This document shows positions 22,379 through 33,232 of a stretch of DNA of 64,000 bases, in pieces. The notes below the pieces were generated by a model that did not search any database, was not told the DNA's origin, and saw only the letters and a program-made list of their open reading frames with translations. The stretch comes from Cryptomeria japonica (lineage: Eukaryota; Streptophyta; Pinopsida; Cupressales; Cupressaceae). Within the stretch, counting starts at the first letter, position 1. The number at the start of each line of letters is the position of its first letter. Location of the stretch: positions 187,676,270 to 187,740,269 of the forward strand of contig NC_081415.1 of the NCBI RefSeq assembly GCF_030272615.1. The letters are read 5' to 3'. The position numbers were made by a program, and so were the translations under genes.

Positions 22379-24350
22379 TCAAATGCATATCATCAACATA
22401 TGGGATCTCCTCATATATATCATCTCATATATCAAAGTACAATGAAGTCTACAAAATCGGCTACCAAGAGCCATCCAAGATACAGTCCAAAAAATAAACA
22501 ATGATACAAATACATATATGCATGAATGCTCTCTCAAATGCCGCTCTGGCCAGATGCTGTCCCAACCCCTCCCCCTACTCCACCACTGGTGCCTGCACCC
22601 CCTGCTCCATCTCTCTGTGGAGGCCTCATCGAACCACCACTCCCTCCTCAAAGGACCCATCACACCCCCACTGCTCTGCATCCTCTGTGATCCCTCTGAT
22701 CTCGCCTGCCGCATCTGTGAATAACTGAGCACTCGCTGACTCACTGGCACCACCTGCTCATATAACCCCCGCCAGTAATCTATCTTTGCCTGAGCTCACC
22801 GCATCTCCCTCATCACCTTCACTGAAGGCCCCTGTGCTCCTACTCCAAACCGGACTCTCTCCTACAACTCCACCAATCTCTCCACTATAGCATCTCTCTC
22901 CCGTAGCACCACCGTCAGCTCTGACTCCCGTGCAAATAGCTGCACATCACTAGCTGCCACCTCTGCCTCTCCGTTGCCTCCGCATACCTAATCCTCCTCC
23001 ACCCCCTCCCTCTCCTCCTCCATCACCTCCTCCCCCACCTCCACCTCCTCCATCTCCTCCATCTCCTCGACCTCCTGCCCTCCTCTGTCTTCGTCCCCTC
23101 TCATCCTCAAAAGCTGGGATCGGCTCTGCTGGGTCTGATATCCATCGGATCGGGTGTGTCGCCTGATACTGCGTATACTCATCTGTCACCCCTGCATCAA
23201 CGACCCTCGGTCGTAGGTCCCATGGCCTCGCCTGTAGTGTCCGAAACTCTGCCAGTGCCTGATCATAAGGTAGCACTAGACCCCATGCATAACTCTCTCG
23301 AATCACTCAAGCATACTCTCCAGATCCGCTAGGTAGTCCCTGCTGCCGCCCGAACTGCCTCATCACTCTCCTCGGCATCTATCTCTCTACATGGTATGAG
23401 GTCCTCTCAATGAGGAATCAGGTCATGAAGACATATGGCAGTACCTCTACATCATCATCCCATGGCTCACACTCCAAGTATGGCCGCCATATCACTACAT
23501 CCAAGTCATCCAATGCCCGCTGCCACCACTCTAACTTCCCCAAGTGGGGCTGACTCATCATGCCACTGTACATAAACATGTACGGCTGGTCCACGGCCCG
23601 GAATCTGAGACTCACTGGTCGAGTCACTAGTAGGTGCTCCCAAGCCCAAATATGTAGCAGCGTCATGCCCATTGCTAAGGAACCCCTCTCTCGGTACACT
23701 ACCTCGTGGAGCTCCTGATACATGTGCGCCAGCATGCACGACCTCCATGCAAATCGGGTCCCCTCGGTCATCATCATCTCTATCACCTGCCCCCATCCCA
23801 CCGCCAAACAATGTGACTGCCTGTCTGGACATAGCAGTCCTCCCACGATCCCTGTCAAAACTGTTGGAAGTGGCTCATACAGTGCCGCTATATCCTCCCA
23901 CGCAATCGAGCCATCATCAATGCACACGTCCTCATCAAAAATCCTCCACACTGTCACAGTCCCCCAGGATCTGTCATATGTGACCAACTCCCCTCGAATC
24001 AGAATCCGAAGAATGCGCCACACATCCTCCAAGGTCACGGTCATCTCCCCCTGTGCCAAATGGAAGGTGCACATCTCACTGTGCCACCGCTCTGCCAGTG
24101 CTATGATCAGGCCGTGATTCATCCGAATCACGGGCATGTGCATCACCTCATAGAGACCAATCACTGCAATATAATCAATCTCCATCTGAATCAATCGGTC
24201 CCGCAACCCCTGTGTCGCAGGATGACGCTCGCGTAACTGCAACACGCGCAGATCCTCCTGCACATGGACATTCATCAAATCACCATTAGTTGTTTTGTTT
24301 TCAAACTTTCTTAAGTTTAAACCTAGACTATCATCAGCTACTTTGATCAA
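22379..24350 (-). pseudogene. Antisense plant mobile domain (PMD) gene inside E2
   Basis: On the minus strand a frame of about 655 codons carries the aminotransferase-like plant mobile domain. Diagnostic segment near 24030-24090: ERWHSEMCTFHL, then GEMTVTLEDVW. The domain continues through a VMRQFG block near 23350 to about 23220. A Gly/Asp/Glu-rich tract (about 22985-23100) follows, then a coiled-coil-like tail with YWRGLYEQ near 22770. Stops at 23418-23420, about 23384 and about 23309 break it, and the tail is in a shifted frame, the slip lying near the G run. PMD occurs in the MAIN/MAIL silencing and genome-stability proteins and in plant transposons. The gene is GC-rich against AT-rich surroundings, which suggests capture. 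The start is uncertain: ATG 24350 or 24275. Confidence 0.82.
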
Positions 24351-24545
24351 GTATCTTCGGGTCTCAACAGGTAAGCAATCATGGCCACCTAGACTTCAAC
24401 AGGCATTTATCCTAACAAATGACCTAAGTCTCATCAGGCTGCTATGGTTCAAAATAACTCCCACTTCACCTCACCATCTATCAATCATTGGCATCAAGAG
24501 GGTTTTCTTCAGTCAAATTGGGGCATTCCTTTATCCTAAAGCAAA

Positions 24546-24832
24546 AGCACTATTTCATCAACAAAAGCGCTAGTTTTACACAAAAGTGCTACAACCCTAA
24601 CAACGGCGCTCAAACAGCTATACAAAAGCGCTACAACTGCAAACGCGCTAAAACAACTATTCAATAGCGCTACTTTAACTCAATAGCACTCAATTAAGCC
24701 CACAATAGCGCTACTGAATCAATAGCGCTAAAACTTGCATACAATAGCGCTAATCCCAATCAACAGCACTCAAACAAAAGGACAATAGCGCTATTGCAGC
24801 ACAATAGCGCTAATTCATGGAGCAAAAGCGCC
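24546..24832 (-). repeat. Right AGCGCT palindrome array of E2
   Basis: Fifteen hexamers, AGCGCT or one-base variants, start at 24546, 24566, 24585, 24605, 24627, 24644, 24666, 24685, 24707, 24724, 24746, 24765, 24787, 24806 and 24827. Mean spacing is 20 nt, with a 22/19 alternation in the later part. On the plus strand the flanks read caatAGCGCTa, the reverse of the left array. Read on the minus strand it has the left-array form, and lies about 200-480 bases ahead of the PMD start. Confidence 0.95.
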
Positions 24833-25098
24833 AAAACCAAAGTTTCAACACTCTTGCTCTGACTTGACTTAGACTCAGCTAAAAACCTATAAAAAATGCA
24901 CAAAAGTTAAGTTTTCGAATTTGCGTACCGCTGGTCCGTAGTCATCTAGGCGCTGGAACCGTCGGACTCGCTCGAATTTGTGCTTAGTGATCGGAATCGG
25001 CATCATAGCTGTTGCTCGCTCCTCCAAATGTCACTATCAAAGCTCTCGTTTTCAACTGGTCGTGGTCACAAATGATCCTGTTTTCCCCCCTTTCACCC

Positions 25099-25106
25099 TA
25101 TTTATA
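25099..25106 (-). promoter_or_regulatory. Antisense TATA box ahead of the PMD gene
   Basis: The minus strand reads TATAAATA in the context gggTATAAATAggg, the same octamer as the LTR promoter. It lies about 750 bases upstream of the PMD ATG, inside the E2 interior. An antisense transcript starting about 30 bases downstream would carry the right AGCGCT array as its leader. 24833-25398 is otherwise non-coding and relatively GC-rich. Confidence 0.6.
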
Positions 25107-25406
25107 CCCTTCGCCGTCACCGTAACTTCCCCCCTGCTCATCGTCGTGGTCCCCGTGAACTTCCCGAGCCTCCCATTTCTCCATGTTTCCCCCGATTTCT
25201 TCTATTTTTCACCAGTATATCTAACTCCTTCTCTTCTCCCACCCTGCCAATTTTCATTCTTTTTCGAAAGATCGTTCGATTTTTTGAAAATTTTCGGCCC
25301 ATCTCTCAAGGGGGCATACCACCCATTAAATTTATATTTTATGGGGCATTTTCTTCACATCAATTTTTCTTTCTTTGAAACGATGCGATAAACTGCACCG
25401 TCTCAA

Positions 25407-25417
25407 AGAGGGGCAAA
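25407..25417 (+). other. Polypurine tract of E2
   Basis: AGAGGGGCAAA directly before the 3' LTR start. Confidence 0.9.
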
Positions 25418-26807
25418 TGTAGTCACACAAATCTGTCCAGCTTAATTAAATAAATATTCGCTATTTATTTGATTAAAAATCCCCTAGCCACTAGTTAATT
25501 AAATTAATATTTAATTAATTCATCCCCGAACATTCTTCTATTAATTAAATAAATTATTTAATTTATTTTAATTAATTCATTAAATCAAATTCCCAATCAA
25601 TTAAATAAACAAAATCTATTTATTTAATCAAAATCCCCCTATTCCTCTTTTAAATAAATTAAATAAAACATTTATTTAAATCATTATCCCCCCCCCACTT
25701 GCATTTTCCTACAAATGCAACTTGCACATATTTATTGGAATAAATGAATTTTTATTTTTAATAAAATCCTATTTTCCCTCACCCACAAAATCCACTCGCA
25801 TGCCTAAACCCCTTTTAGATTCTTCTAAACCTTTCCTAATTAGCCTAATCCATCCCCTAATTATTGTCACATTCCTAAGCAAAATGGAGTCACTTCTCAA
25901 AGACTCCAAAGTCTTTGAAAATCATTTAATGCTTTGTGTGTTCAACAAATTAACCCCCAAAGTCTTCCAAGACCACTAATGGCTCTTACATGACCATTTA
26001 TGGCTCTTACATAACCATTTATGGTTATTTCAAACTTGTCCCCACAAACATTTATTGTTTTTGACCATATTCATCCATTTCACATTTGCACAAGAGTTTA
26101 TCCATTAGATAAAAGCTTTATTCTTTGAATAAAGAGTTTATTCATTCAACCAACCTTGACTCTAAATCTCAAAGTCATATCAGGCATTTAATGCTTATTC
26201 CCTCTCCTTTCAACCTATCTCACATTGACACTTGTCATCTTGGGATTGGGTTGAAAGCCCTCACATGGATTTGAAATCATTCAATCCTGACCCTTGTTGA
26301 GATTACTCAATCTCAACCATCCATTGCTCCATTTTTCCTATAAATAGAGCCCATTTCATCATACTCCAGATCCTGAAAAATTGTATGCATTTAGGCTATA
26401 GACATTTTTAGAGAGCATTTTAGCATAATTAACTCATATCTTGTTATTTTGGTTAAAATATATCATTTTAGCATCAATAGATTAGTATTAGCTTTTCATT
26501 TCACATTTAGAGCTATACTACAATCTCAATCCTCCATAAGCATCCATAGTGCAAAAAGCTGTTGAGAGCTACACTATTTTGGAACTTGGAGAGGAGAGGA
26601 ACAAGGGAGAAGGAGCTAAGGCCATGCTAAGAGGCAGTTGGAGATGCCTCATAATCTTTGTTTCGTTTATTAGATACATTAGGATGCTTTTAGTGTCTCT
26701 CTTGGTATGCCTTCATAGATTAATTTTTTATTGACTAACACTAACGGTTTTTGTTTCTTTGGTGTTGTTTATCATTTGCTAACCTTGTGCCATTTAGGAG
26801 GGCATCA
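25418..26807 (+). repeat. 3' LTR of E2 (1,390 bp)
   Basis: Matches 8446-9833 with about two dozen differences by eye (for example ctgtccagc for ctgtctagc). Its TATA box is at 26339-26346. It ends GGGCATCA, followed by the target duplication. Confidence 0.96.
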
Positions 26808-26812
26808 CGTTG
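26808..26812. repeat. Target site duplication of E2, right (CGTTG)
   Basis: Identical to 8441-8445. Confidence 0.95.
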
Positions 26813-27716
26813 TTAAGAGTACTACCCTGTTAGGAGTAACCTCGCTGGAGGATTTGAGAATTAAAACTAATAGATCACCTTGTTAGAGGATTTGTACAAT
26901 GAAGCTTGTTAGAGTTTACCTGGTTAGGGGATTTGATTCTATTGTAATGATTAGAAAACAACAAGAATGGTTTGATCTATTCTGAGTAGCACAATACTTT
27001 CTTGATCAGATCATTCTAAGTACATTCAACATTGCTCTTAATTATAACACTTATCACTCTTCAACAAAAGCTTTCACTCTTTATGCATATCAGTATTCGC
27101 ATAATCTCCTCTCTATCACTATATATTTGAAATTTCACTAAGATATCTTAATATATACATTCAAATCTTATGTCAGCCTAAGGAAATAAAAACACAATTT
27201 CCTAGGTGCACTATATCTAGACAAGTAATCATAACTCATCACAAAAATGACCGTCAAGAAGTCGGTGCTGGTAACTCATCACAAAATCAGATACCGGTTA
27301 GAAGAATCAATACCGATTGGAGCAAAACATGTAATCCATTGTCCTATAATCCTCCTCTTGATCTGCATCTTTATCTTCATCTTCATTTGATGCCGACTTA
27401 GTGTAGCCACAGGTTATCTCTTAAGCACATACTGGTTGACACAGAGTACCGGTTAGAGATAGACCTTAAACATACCAGTTAATAGTGTAAACCAATTGAA
27501 GTTACACTGATAGTCAATGTAATCATATGTGTGTGAGAGAGTGTTTCATCAATGACAACAAGTGATGAATACATTACAATCATCATCAAGCCAACAATTA
27601 CAAGACAAAAGCAATAACAATAATAACATCGGCAATATCATGAATACCATTGTACCGATACAATTGACATCAATGACAACATATCATTAATTCAATCTAT
27701 ATGCAAAATGCCAACA
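26813..27716 (-). repeat. 3' LTR of Copia C, second part (LTR B)
   Basis: Continues the LTR cut at 8445: the GTTAGAG motif chain runs across the break (agtactaccctgttaggag follows directly). It ends ccaaca at 27716 against the polypurine tract, so LTR B is the 3' LTR of a minus-strand Copia element. Confidence 0.88.
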
Positions 27717-27730
27717 ATCTCCCCCTTTGG
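27717..27730 (-). other. Polypurine tract of Copia C
   Basis: Minus strand CCAAAGGGGGAGAT next to the LTR start TGTTGGC, identical to E1 through the tract. Confidence 0.88.
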
Positions 27731-28086
27731 CATTGATGGCAATACAAATATCAATGCCTCTGATTGTTATTGTGATTGATGAATAGGAATCTTGGTTTAC
27801 ATTACCAAGTATTCATCTTGTTATGTTTGTCTTCATCCTGCCACTAGTTTCCCTAATTAGACACATAACTCTTCTCTCAATCACATAATTCTTCTCCTCA
27901 ATCACATAATTCTTCTCCCCCTTTGACAGCAATGCCAAAGTGAAAGTAAAACATGTAATTCTTTTCTCATTGTGCATCAACAACATACTGCAACTTGATT
28001 CTCCCCCTGTGGAATATATCCACTTCTTCATCAATCCATGTAAGATTCTACAAGTAATTCAGGGACTGATGCAATTAGCATCATGC

Positions 28087-30120
28087 TCAACTAACTTCAT
28101 GAAGAGGGATAACCCCCAATTGACTTCTAAGATACTCAAAAGTGGTCTTAGGTAGAGGTTTGGTAAAGATATCTGCAAGCTACTCCTTGGTAGAAACAAG
28201 CTCCAAGATAACATCTTTACATTGAACTTTTTCCCTCAAGAAGTGATACATCAACTCAATGTCCTTAGTTCTTGAGTGCAAAATAGGATATTTAGAAATG
28301 TTTATTGCACTTGTATTATCACACAAAATCTTTATAGGTTCTGAGATTTTCATCTTAAAACCTTCCAAAATATTCCTCATCCAAATAGCTTGTGTTCAAT
28401 TCATCTAAGTTTCTACATACTTTGCTTCAGCAGTAGATTGCAAAGTACAACTTTGCTTTTTACTATTCCATCAAACTATCCTTCCTCCTTGAAAGAATTC
28501 TCCACCAGTAGTACTCTTTCGGTCATCAACATTTCCTTCCCAATCAGCATCTATGTGCACCTTCAAATCAAAATTTCCACCATATGGATACCATAACCCA
28601 TAGTTAACAATACCTTTTAGATATCTAAAAATTCTCTTGTTTGCCATCAGATGTGCTTCCTTTGGATTCTTCTGAAATCTAGCAACAATACCAACTGCAT
28701 GGGCAATATCCGGTCGACTGTGAACAACAGTGTAATTTTCCAATCATTGATCTGTATCCCTTTTCATCTACAGACTTAGATGCATCATCCTTGGACAACT
28801 TACAACCTGTAACCATTGGGGTTCCAACTGGTTTACAGTCACTCATAACAAAAATTTTCAAAACCTCTTTCACATACTTGGATTGAGTAATGAAAATACC
28901 ATTCTTCATTTGTTGTATCTGCAAGCCTAGGAAATTTTTTATTTCCCCTACTAATGACATCTCAAACTCATTCTTCATTTCATCTGCAAAACTATTGCTC
29001 ATGTCATCAACAAATACTTCACTGACCAGTATTTCATCTCCTTCAGACTTGAGAAAAATGTTGCTATCATCACTTGTTCTAGCAAAGTCTATCTTCATCA
29101 GATCTGTATGAAGTTGTTCATACCATGCTCTAGGTGCCTTCTTTAATCCATACAAAGCTTTATGCAATTTTCATACCATGTCTTCCTTATTTGTCAATGC
29201 ATAAGCATTAGGCTGCTCTATATAAACCTCTTCTTCCAATATCCCATTCAAAAATGTAGACTTAACATCCATCTAATAGACCTTGAACTTCTTATGAGCT
29301 ACAAATGCAAGTAATGTTTTGACACATTCCATCTTGCTACTAGTGCAAAAGTTTCTCCATAATCTTCTCCTTATTCATGTGCATAGCCTTTATAGAATAA
29401 TCTTGCCTTGTTGTGAACTACAACACCATCTTTATTTAACTTGTTTATGAACACCCATTTAGTACCTATAACATTCTTGTTTATCGGTCGGGGTACCAGG
29501 GTCCAAGTGTTGTTCTTCTCAATTTGATCCAATTCTTCCTCCATATCTTTAACCCAATGATCATCACCAAATGCCTCCTTAGCACTTCTAGGTTCAAAGC
29601 TAGAGATCATGCAAGAGTTATCTCTTATTCTCCTTCTAGTTAGTCCTCTAGCATCCTTATCCACAATAATTTGTTCAGGACTGTGATTCAGTCTCACATA
29701 CCTAGGTATAACATGATCATTCTCTTCAGGTTCAGCTTCTTCATTCTCATCTTCTTCTTAATTTATTTATTCTGGTTGAACAAGTACATCAGGATTTGTT
29801 TTACTAGCTTCTCTTTTAACAATTTCAGGTTCCAAAATCAAAATGCAAGGATCTTCATCCTTTTTGTCTAAACCAGTTCCTTCTGAGACTTCAGGACATT
29901 CATCTACATGAACATCAACACTCTCAACAATTCTTTGTGTCCAGTTGTTGAAGCATTTATAGGCCTTAGTCTTGGTGGAATAGCCAAGAAATATGTCTTC
30001 ATCACTCTTAGCTTCAAACTTACTTATGTAATCACCTCTCTTAATAAAACATTTGCTACAAAAGATCTTAAAATAGCTAACATCAGGTGATCTCCCATAC
30101 CAGTATTCATAAGGGGTTTT
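28087..30120 (-). pseudogene. pol: Copia C pol remnant: integrase C-terminus, RT, RNase H
   Basis: Rightmost is the integrase C-terminal segment (KTPYEYWYGRSPD near 30100, IFLGYSTKTKAYKCFNNW near 29970). RT follows: WTLVPRP and GTKWVF near 29480-29510, ALYGLKKAPRAWYEQ near 29130-29170, and the catalytic box as FVDD near 29000. RNase H shows DADWEG near 28540, CDNTSAI near 28320 and ends LADIFTKPL, with a natural stop at 28087-28089. Frames differ between segments (RT near 28680-29167 is shifted), and stops occur, so the gene is dead. RT and RNase H order is that of Copia elements. Confidence 0.88.
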
Positions 30121-30151
30121 AATAGGGCATTATAGTCAATCTGTTTTTTCA

Positions 30152-31473
30152 TAGTTAGCCAATACTTATTGATTGAGTTGGCTCAATCAATATTGGTGAC
30201 CTCTCATGCTAATGTTCAGGAAGAGTGTCAAGTCTCCCATCTTTCGGTGCTTTATAAAGGTTTTCACCTTCAGATACATCCTTTATTTTTACCTTTTTGT
30301 GATCTATTACTACCATTAACTAGTTTTCACCATTAGATCCATTTTTATTTTATTTTTGGGACTGAGAGACTTGGAACTCTCTTGATTGCAGATATCGTTA
30401 CATTTTTCACTAGTGGAGCATGCTTTTAGGCTGACTAAGCAAAGGTATTGGACAATGGCCTCATCAGATGGGAATATTGGTATATCATGATGTTCAGTTT
30501 CTTCCTAGTATTTGAGATTAGGATATATGAGCGGTAAGGAGACATTTGGTGGGTTAAGATCAGTTGTTGTAAGTGTCATGATGGAGTCATCGTTATAGTC
30601 ATTAATGTTATTGGTGAGGTTTATGATATTTTCAAGGTCTTCGATGATACTTTCCTCAATATTGCCTTGTTTGTATTGTTGTTGCTCGTTCTCACTAGCC
30701 TTGTAGATATGTTGTGGTATGAATTCAAACAATCAAGATCTTGAGCCTTGTCCCTTGTGAGAAATGAGTATGTATGCATGGATTGTATCCACCTCAATAT
30801 CTTTAGTAACATCAAAACAACTATCCCACTCATACTCATTGGAATTGGTTTCAGAATCAGTGTCCCAAGTTACCTCGCTGAATCTGACAGGTATATTGTA
30901 TGGTGAGAAAAGATCACTGATAATTGACACAAGTTTAGTAGATTGTTCTGATTCGAGATTGGTGCTTGCTTGTACTCTTTGAACTTATTCGTACACTATT
31001 TCTTTTTTGTGAGTAGCAATTTATTTAGGTTGTTTCTCCACCTTGGTTTGATTTGGTTCTTGTGCATGATTTATTTTCATATAAGAAGCTTCCTTCTTTT
31101 GAATAGCGAGTTCTTCTTGTCATTTCTCATCTTCTCAATGTTTTTTCTCCTTCCTTGTCTTTTCTATTGCTTTTTTTAGTGATTCTTGCCATGAGTCTTT
31201 TCTATACCTTTTCTTTTCTTTCCATTGAGGTTTTTGATGATGATTTTTCTTTTGCATAGGCAGAACATGTTGACCATACCCAAGTCCTATTTTATCTTTT
31301 GCAAATTGTGAAGGGGGTTGTATGGGTTTTGTGATGCCTTCTTGACACTTGCCAATAGGTCCTTTTCCTTTGTATCCCATTTGTTGTATGATCTAGAACC
31401 CATTGCCATACTATTCTATTGGTACGACCACTTCTATGGTAGCAGATCTAATTTCTTCTTCATCCTTGTATAG
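30152..31473 (-). pseudogene. E3 G-patch and protease-RT linker
   Basis: Fragmented minus-strand frames that follow the E2 order. The G-patch-like segment is at about 31300-31416 (IIQQMGYKGKG, then GKCQEGI), with one stop inside. The acidic segment DTDSETNSNEYEWDS is near 30830-30880, and a LNPPNVSLPLIYP block near 30530. The leftmost recognisable text (GENLYKAPKDG near 30230-30270) matches the E2 block around 16425. The match ends near 30150, ahead of where RT would begin. Confidence 0.72.
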
Positions 31474-32538
31474 CTAGCTAAGGATGTCTTTATCTTCTGA
31501 TTCTTCAGCCAATGTGCCCATTTGGATAAATTTACCATTAAAATTTGTGAGGGGGTTTGTTTCCCGATGTCTTGATGTGGAAGGTTGTCTATAAGACCTT
31601 GGTGAAGTTGGCAATTTATATAGACATAAGGGTTCAAAAGAGTACTCCCCCATGCCTTGGTCCTTTATTTTCATCTTTTGCTTGAAGTTCATGGATAGAG
31701 ACTTGAGTTCTTCTTGATGGTTCGATGTAAAGGAAGCTTGGGCCTCGCTATTGTGTAGAATCGAGCTATCTTGAGCTTCCCCCATAGCATTGGAATACTG
31801 AAAAGGGTTATTATCTATAGATATTGAAATTTCCAATCCATTGTAGGGGAACTTTATACATTGATGGTACGTGGAAGGCATCACCTACATTTCATGGATA
31901 TGTGAATGACCCAATAGTATATTCTATGTCAAGTCTATGTCCAAGACATGGCACATGGTATCTCTCTATACAGGACCTACCTGAATGGGTAGTATTATAG
32001 TTCCTTTGGATGACCTTTCTTCATCATCATAGGCTTTGATAGTGATTTTGCTTTTTGGATCAACAGACTACTCAGAGAAGCCCAATGCACGGATAAGCTT
32101 TAGAGTATATATATTGAGCTGAGCTCCTCCATCTATTCATACTCTTTTTACCTGATGTTTATAGACTAAGACCTTGATATGTAGTGGGGTATTATGCAGA
32201 TGAATCAAGGGGACATCATCATGTTTAAAAAAAGATATATTGTGTGGCACCATCATATGGGCCACCATGGCTTGGAATCAATTAATATCTATATTATTTA
32301 GAATGGTTGTTTCGTTAAGAGATTTCTCCAAGATATCCTTGTGTTTTGGTGAAAGTTTGAACAACTCAAGTATAGATATCTGAGTGGTTGTTCTGTGTAG
32401 TTGGTCGACCAAGTTATATTGAGTCTTGGGGAGAGTTGTTGATGTTGATGTGTTCCCTTTCAAGAAATATTTATGTACTCTTGTTGTCACATTTAGCGAC
32501 GCATGTTCTTGTTTTTCTTTGATTTTTATGACATTCAC
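31474..32538 (-). pseudogene. pro: E3 protease region
   Basis: Starts with a segment matching the E2 pre-protease block (YNLVDQLHRT near 32400, ILELFKLSPKHK near 32345). The active site reads IDGGAQLN near 32110-32135, the canonical D-G-G-A of Tat proteases. Downstream is TYHQCIKFPYNG near 31850, equal to the E2 motif. Several stops break the frame. Confidence 0.78.
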
Positions 32539-33232
32539 TTGATTATCATATGTCGATATGTGATTGATGGTGTTTTTGTATGTGTGATAATATGAGCCCC
32601 TTTGGTATTGTTGGACGTTGACGCTCCTCCCTTGTTGTAACTGGGAAGAGGATTTTTGAAAGCTTCATGGTCACTATTGGTTTTATGACCATCGACCATT
32701 AAGTCGACCTTTTCTATCATGTTTTGAACTATCTTCTTAAACCTCATGCAATCATTTGTATTAGGCACCTTTTTTCGATGATAATCACAATAATGTGAGT
32801 CATTCCACCATGGTGGTTTGATTTGGGGTTCAAATTTTCTTGTGGCTAGAAATGTGATGATCTTATTTTCCAATAGCTCTCGATGGGGGAAAGCATTAGT
32901 GTTGCCTCTTTGGTTTGTGTTGTTCCCTTTGTTGTTGTTGTTGTTACCTTGGTAATTCTTGTTGTTGTTTGACATTAAAGCTCCTTGGTTGGTATTTAGC
33001 CATTAAGTGTTAGTTATTTGATTGGCACTTTTTTTTTATCATTATTAGATGGTGGGTTGCCTGATAAAGTCAACACTGGCTGTTTAGACTTTACATTGTT
33101 TGAATCGATTACCCCATCATTAACAACATTTTTGTTCCTTGTCCAAAATATGGAATTGTATAAATTGTTGTTATTGTTTTTATTGTTAAAGGTGTTATTG
33201 TTTGATGAATTAACACCTTCTTTAGATAACTT
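32539..33232 (-). pseudogene. gag: E3 gag, 3' segment
   Basis: After the E4 target site the gag frame resumes with an Asn-rich part (NNNNN runs near 33130-33200), stops near 33005, then the segment with WWNDSHYCDYHRKKVPNTNDC at about 32745-32815. This is the variant zinc element C-x2-H...C of the group, here with the second His lost. It aligns with E2 at 13850-13960. Confidence 0.8.
33228..33232. repeat. Target site duplication of E4, left (AACTT)
   Basis: AACTT precedes the E4 LTR and recurs at 49057-49061 after the other LTR. Confidence 0.95.

Larger units (their letters stand above)
8446..26807 (+). mobile_element. Element E2: 18.4-kb Tat-lineage Ty3 retrotransposon with antisense PMD gene
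   Basis: Near-identical LTRs (8446-9833 and 25418-26807) with a perfect 5-bp target duplication define the element. Order on the plus strand: LTR, primer site, AGCGCT array, leader, ORF1, gag, protease with G-patch, reverse transcriptase, two RNase H domains, integrase, long spacer, then an antisense PMD gene, a second AGCGCT array, an antisense TATA box, polypurine tract and LTR. The second, archaeal-type RNase H and the extra ORF ahead of gag place it in the Tat/Ogre group. About two dozen differences between LTRs were counted by eye, roughly 2%. It sits inside the 3' LTR of Copia C. It is not intact: gag-pol has about a dozen stops. Confidence 0.95.
27717..30150 (-). mobile_element. Copia C: truncated Copia retrotransposon
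   Basis: 3' part of a minus-strand Copia element: polypurine tract at 27717-27730, then RNase H, reverse transcriptase and the C-terminal part of integrase going rightward. The 5' half (gag, protease, integrase core, 5' LTR) is missing; sequence changes near 30130-30180 into E3. Pol motifs resemble the SIRE group. Its polypurine tract and LTR start match those of E1 and E4. Confidence 0.85.

Noticed and set aside
22501-22753. Separate small gene at the end of the PMD region
   Set aside because: The text reads as the frameshifted C-terminal tail of the PMD gene (YWRGLYEQ leads into it), so it was merged with that gene.
23672-24117. Plus-strand frames of 103 and 131 codons
   Set aside because: Opposite the PMD domain, low complexity, no motif; the minus strand explains the region.
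24978-25391. Plus-strand frame of 137 codons ahead of the E2 3' LTR
   Set aside because: Ser/Pro/Phe-rich with no family resemblance; the region holds the antisense TATA box and runs into the polypurine tract.
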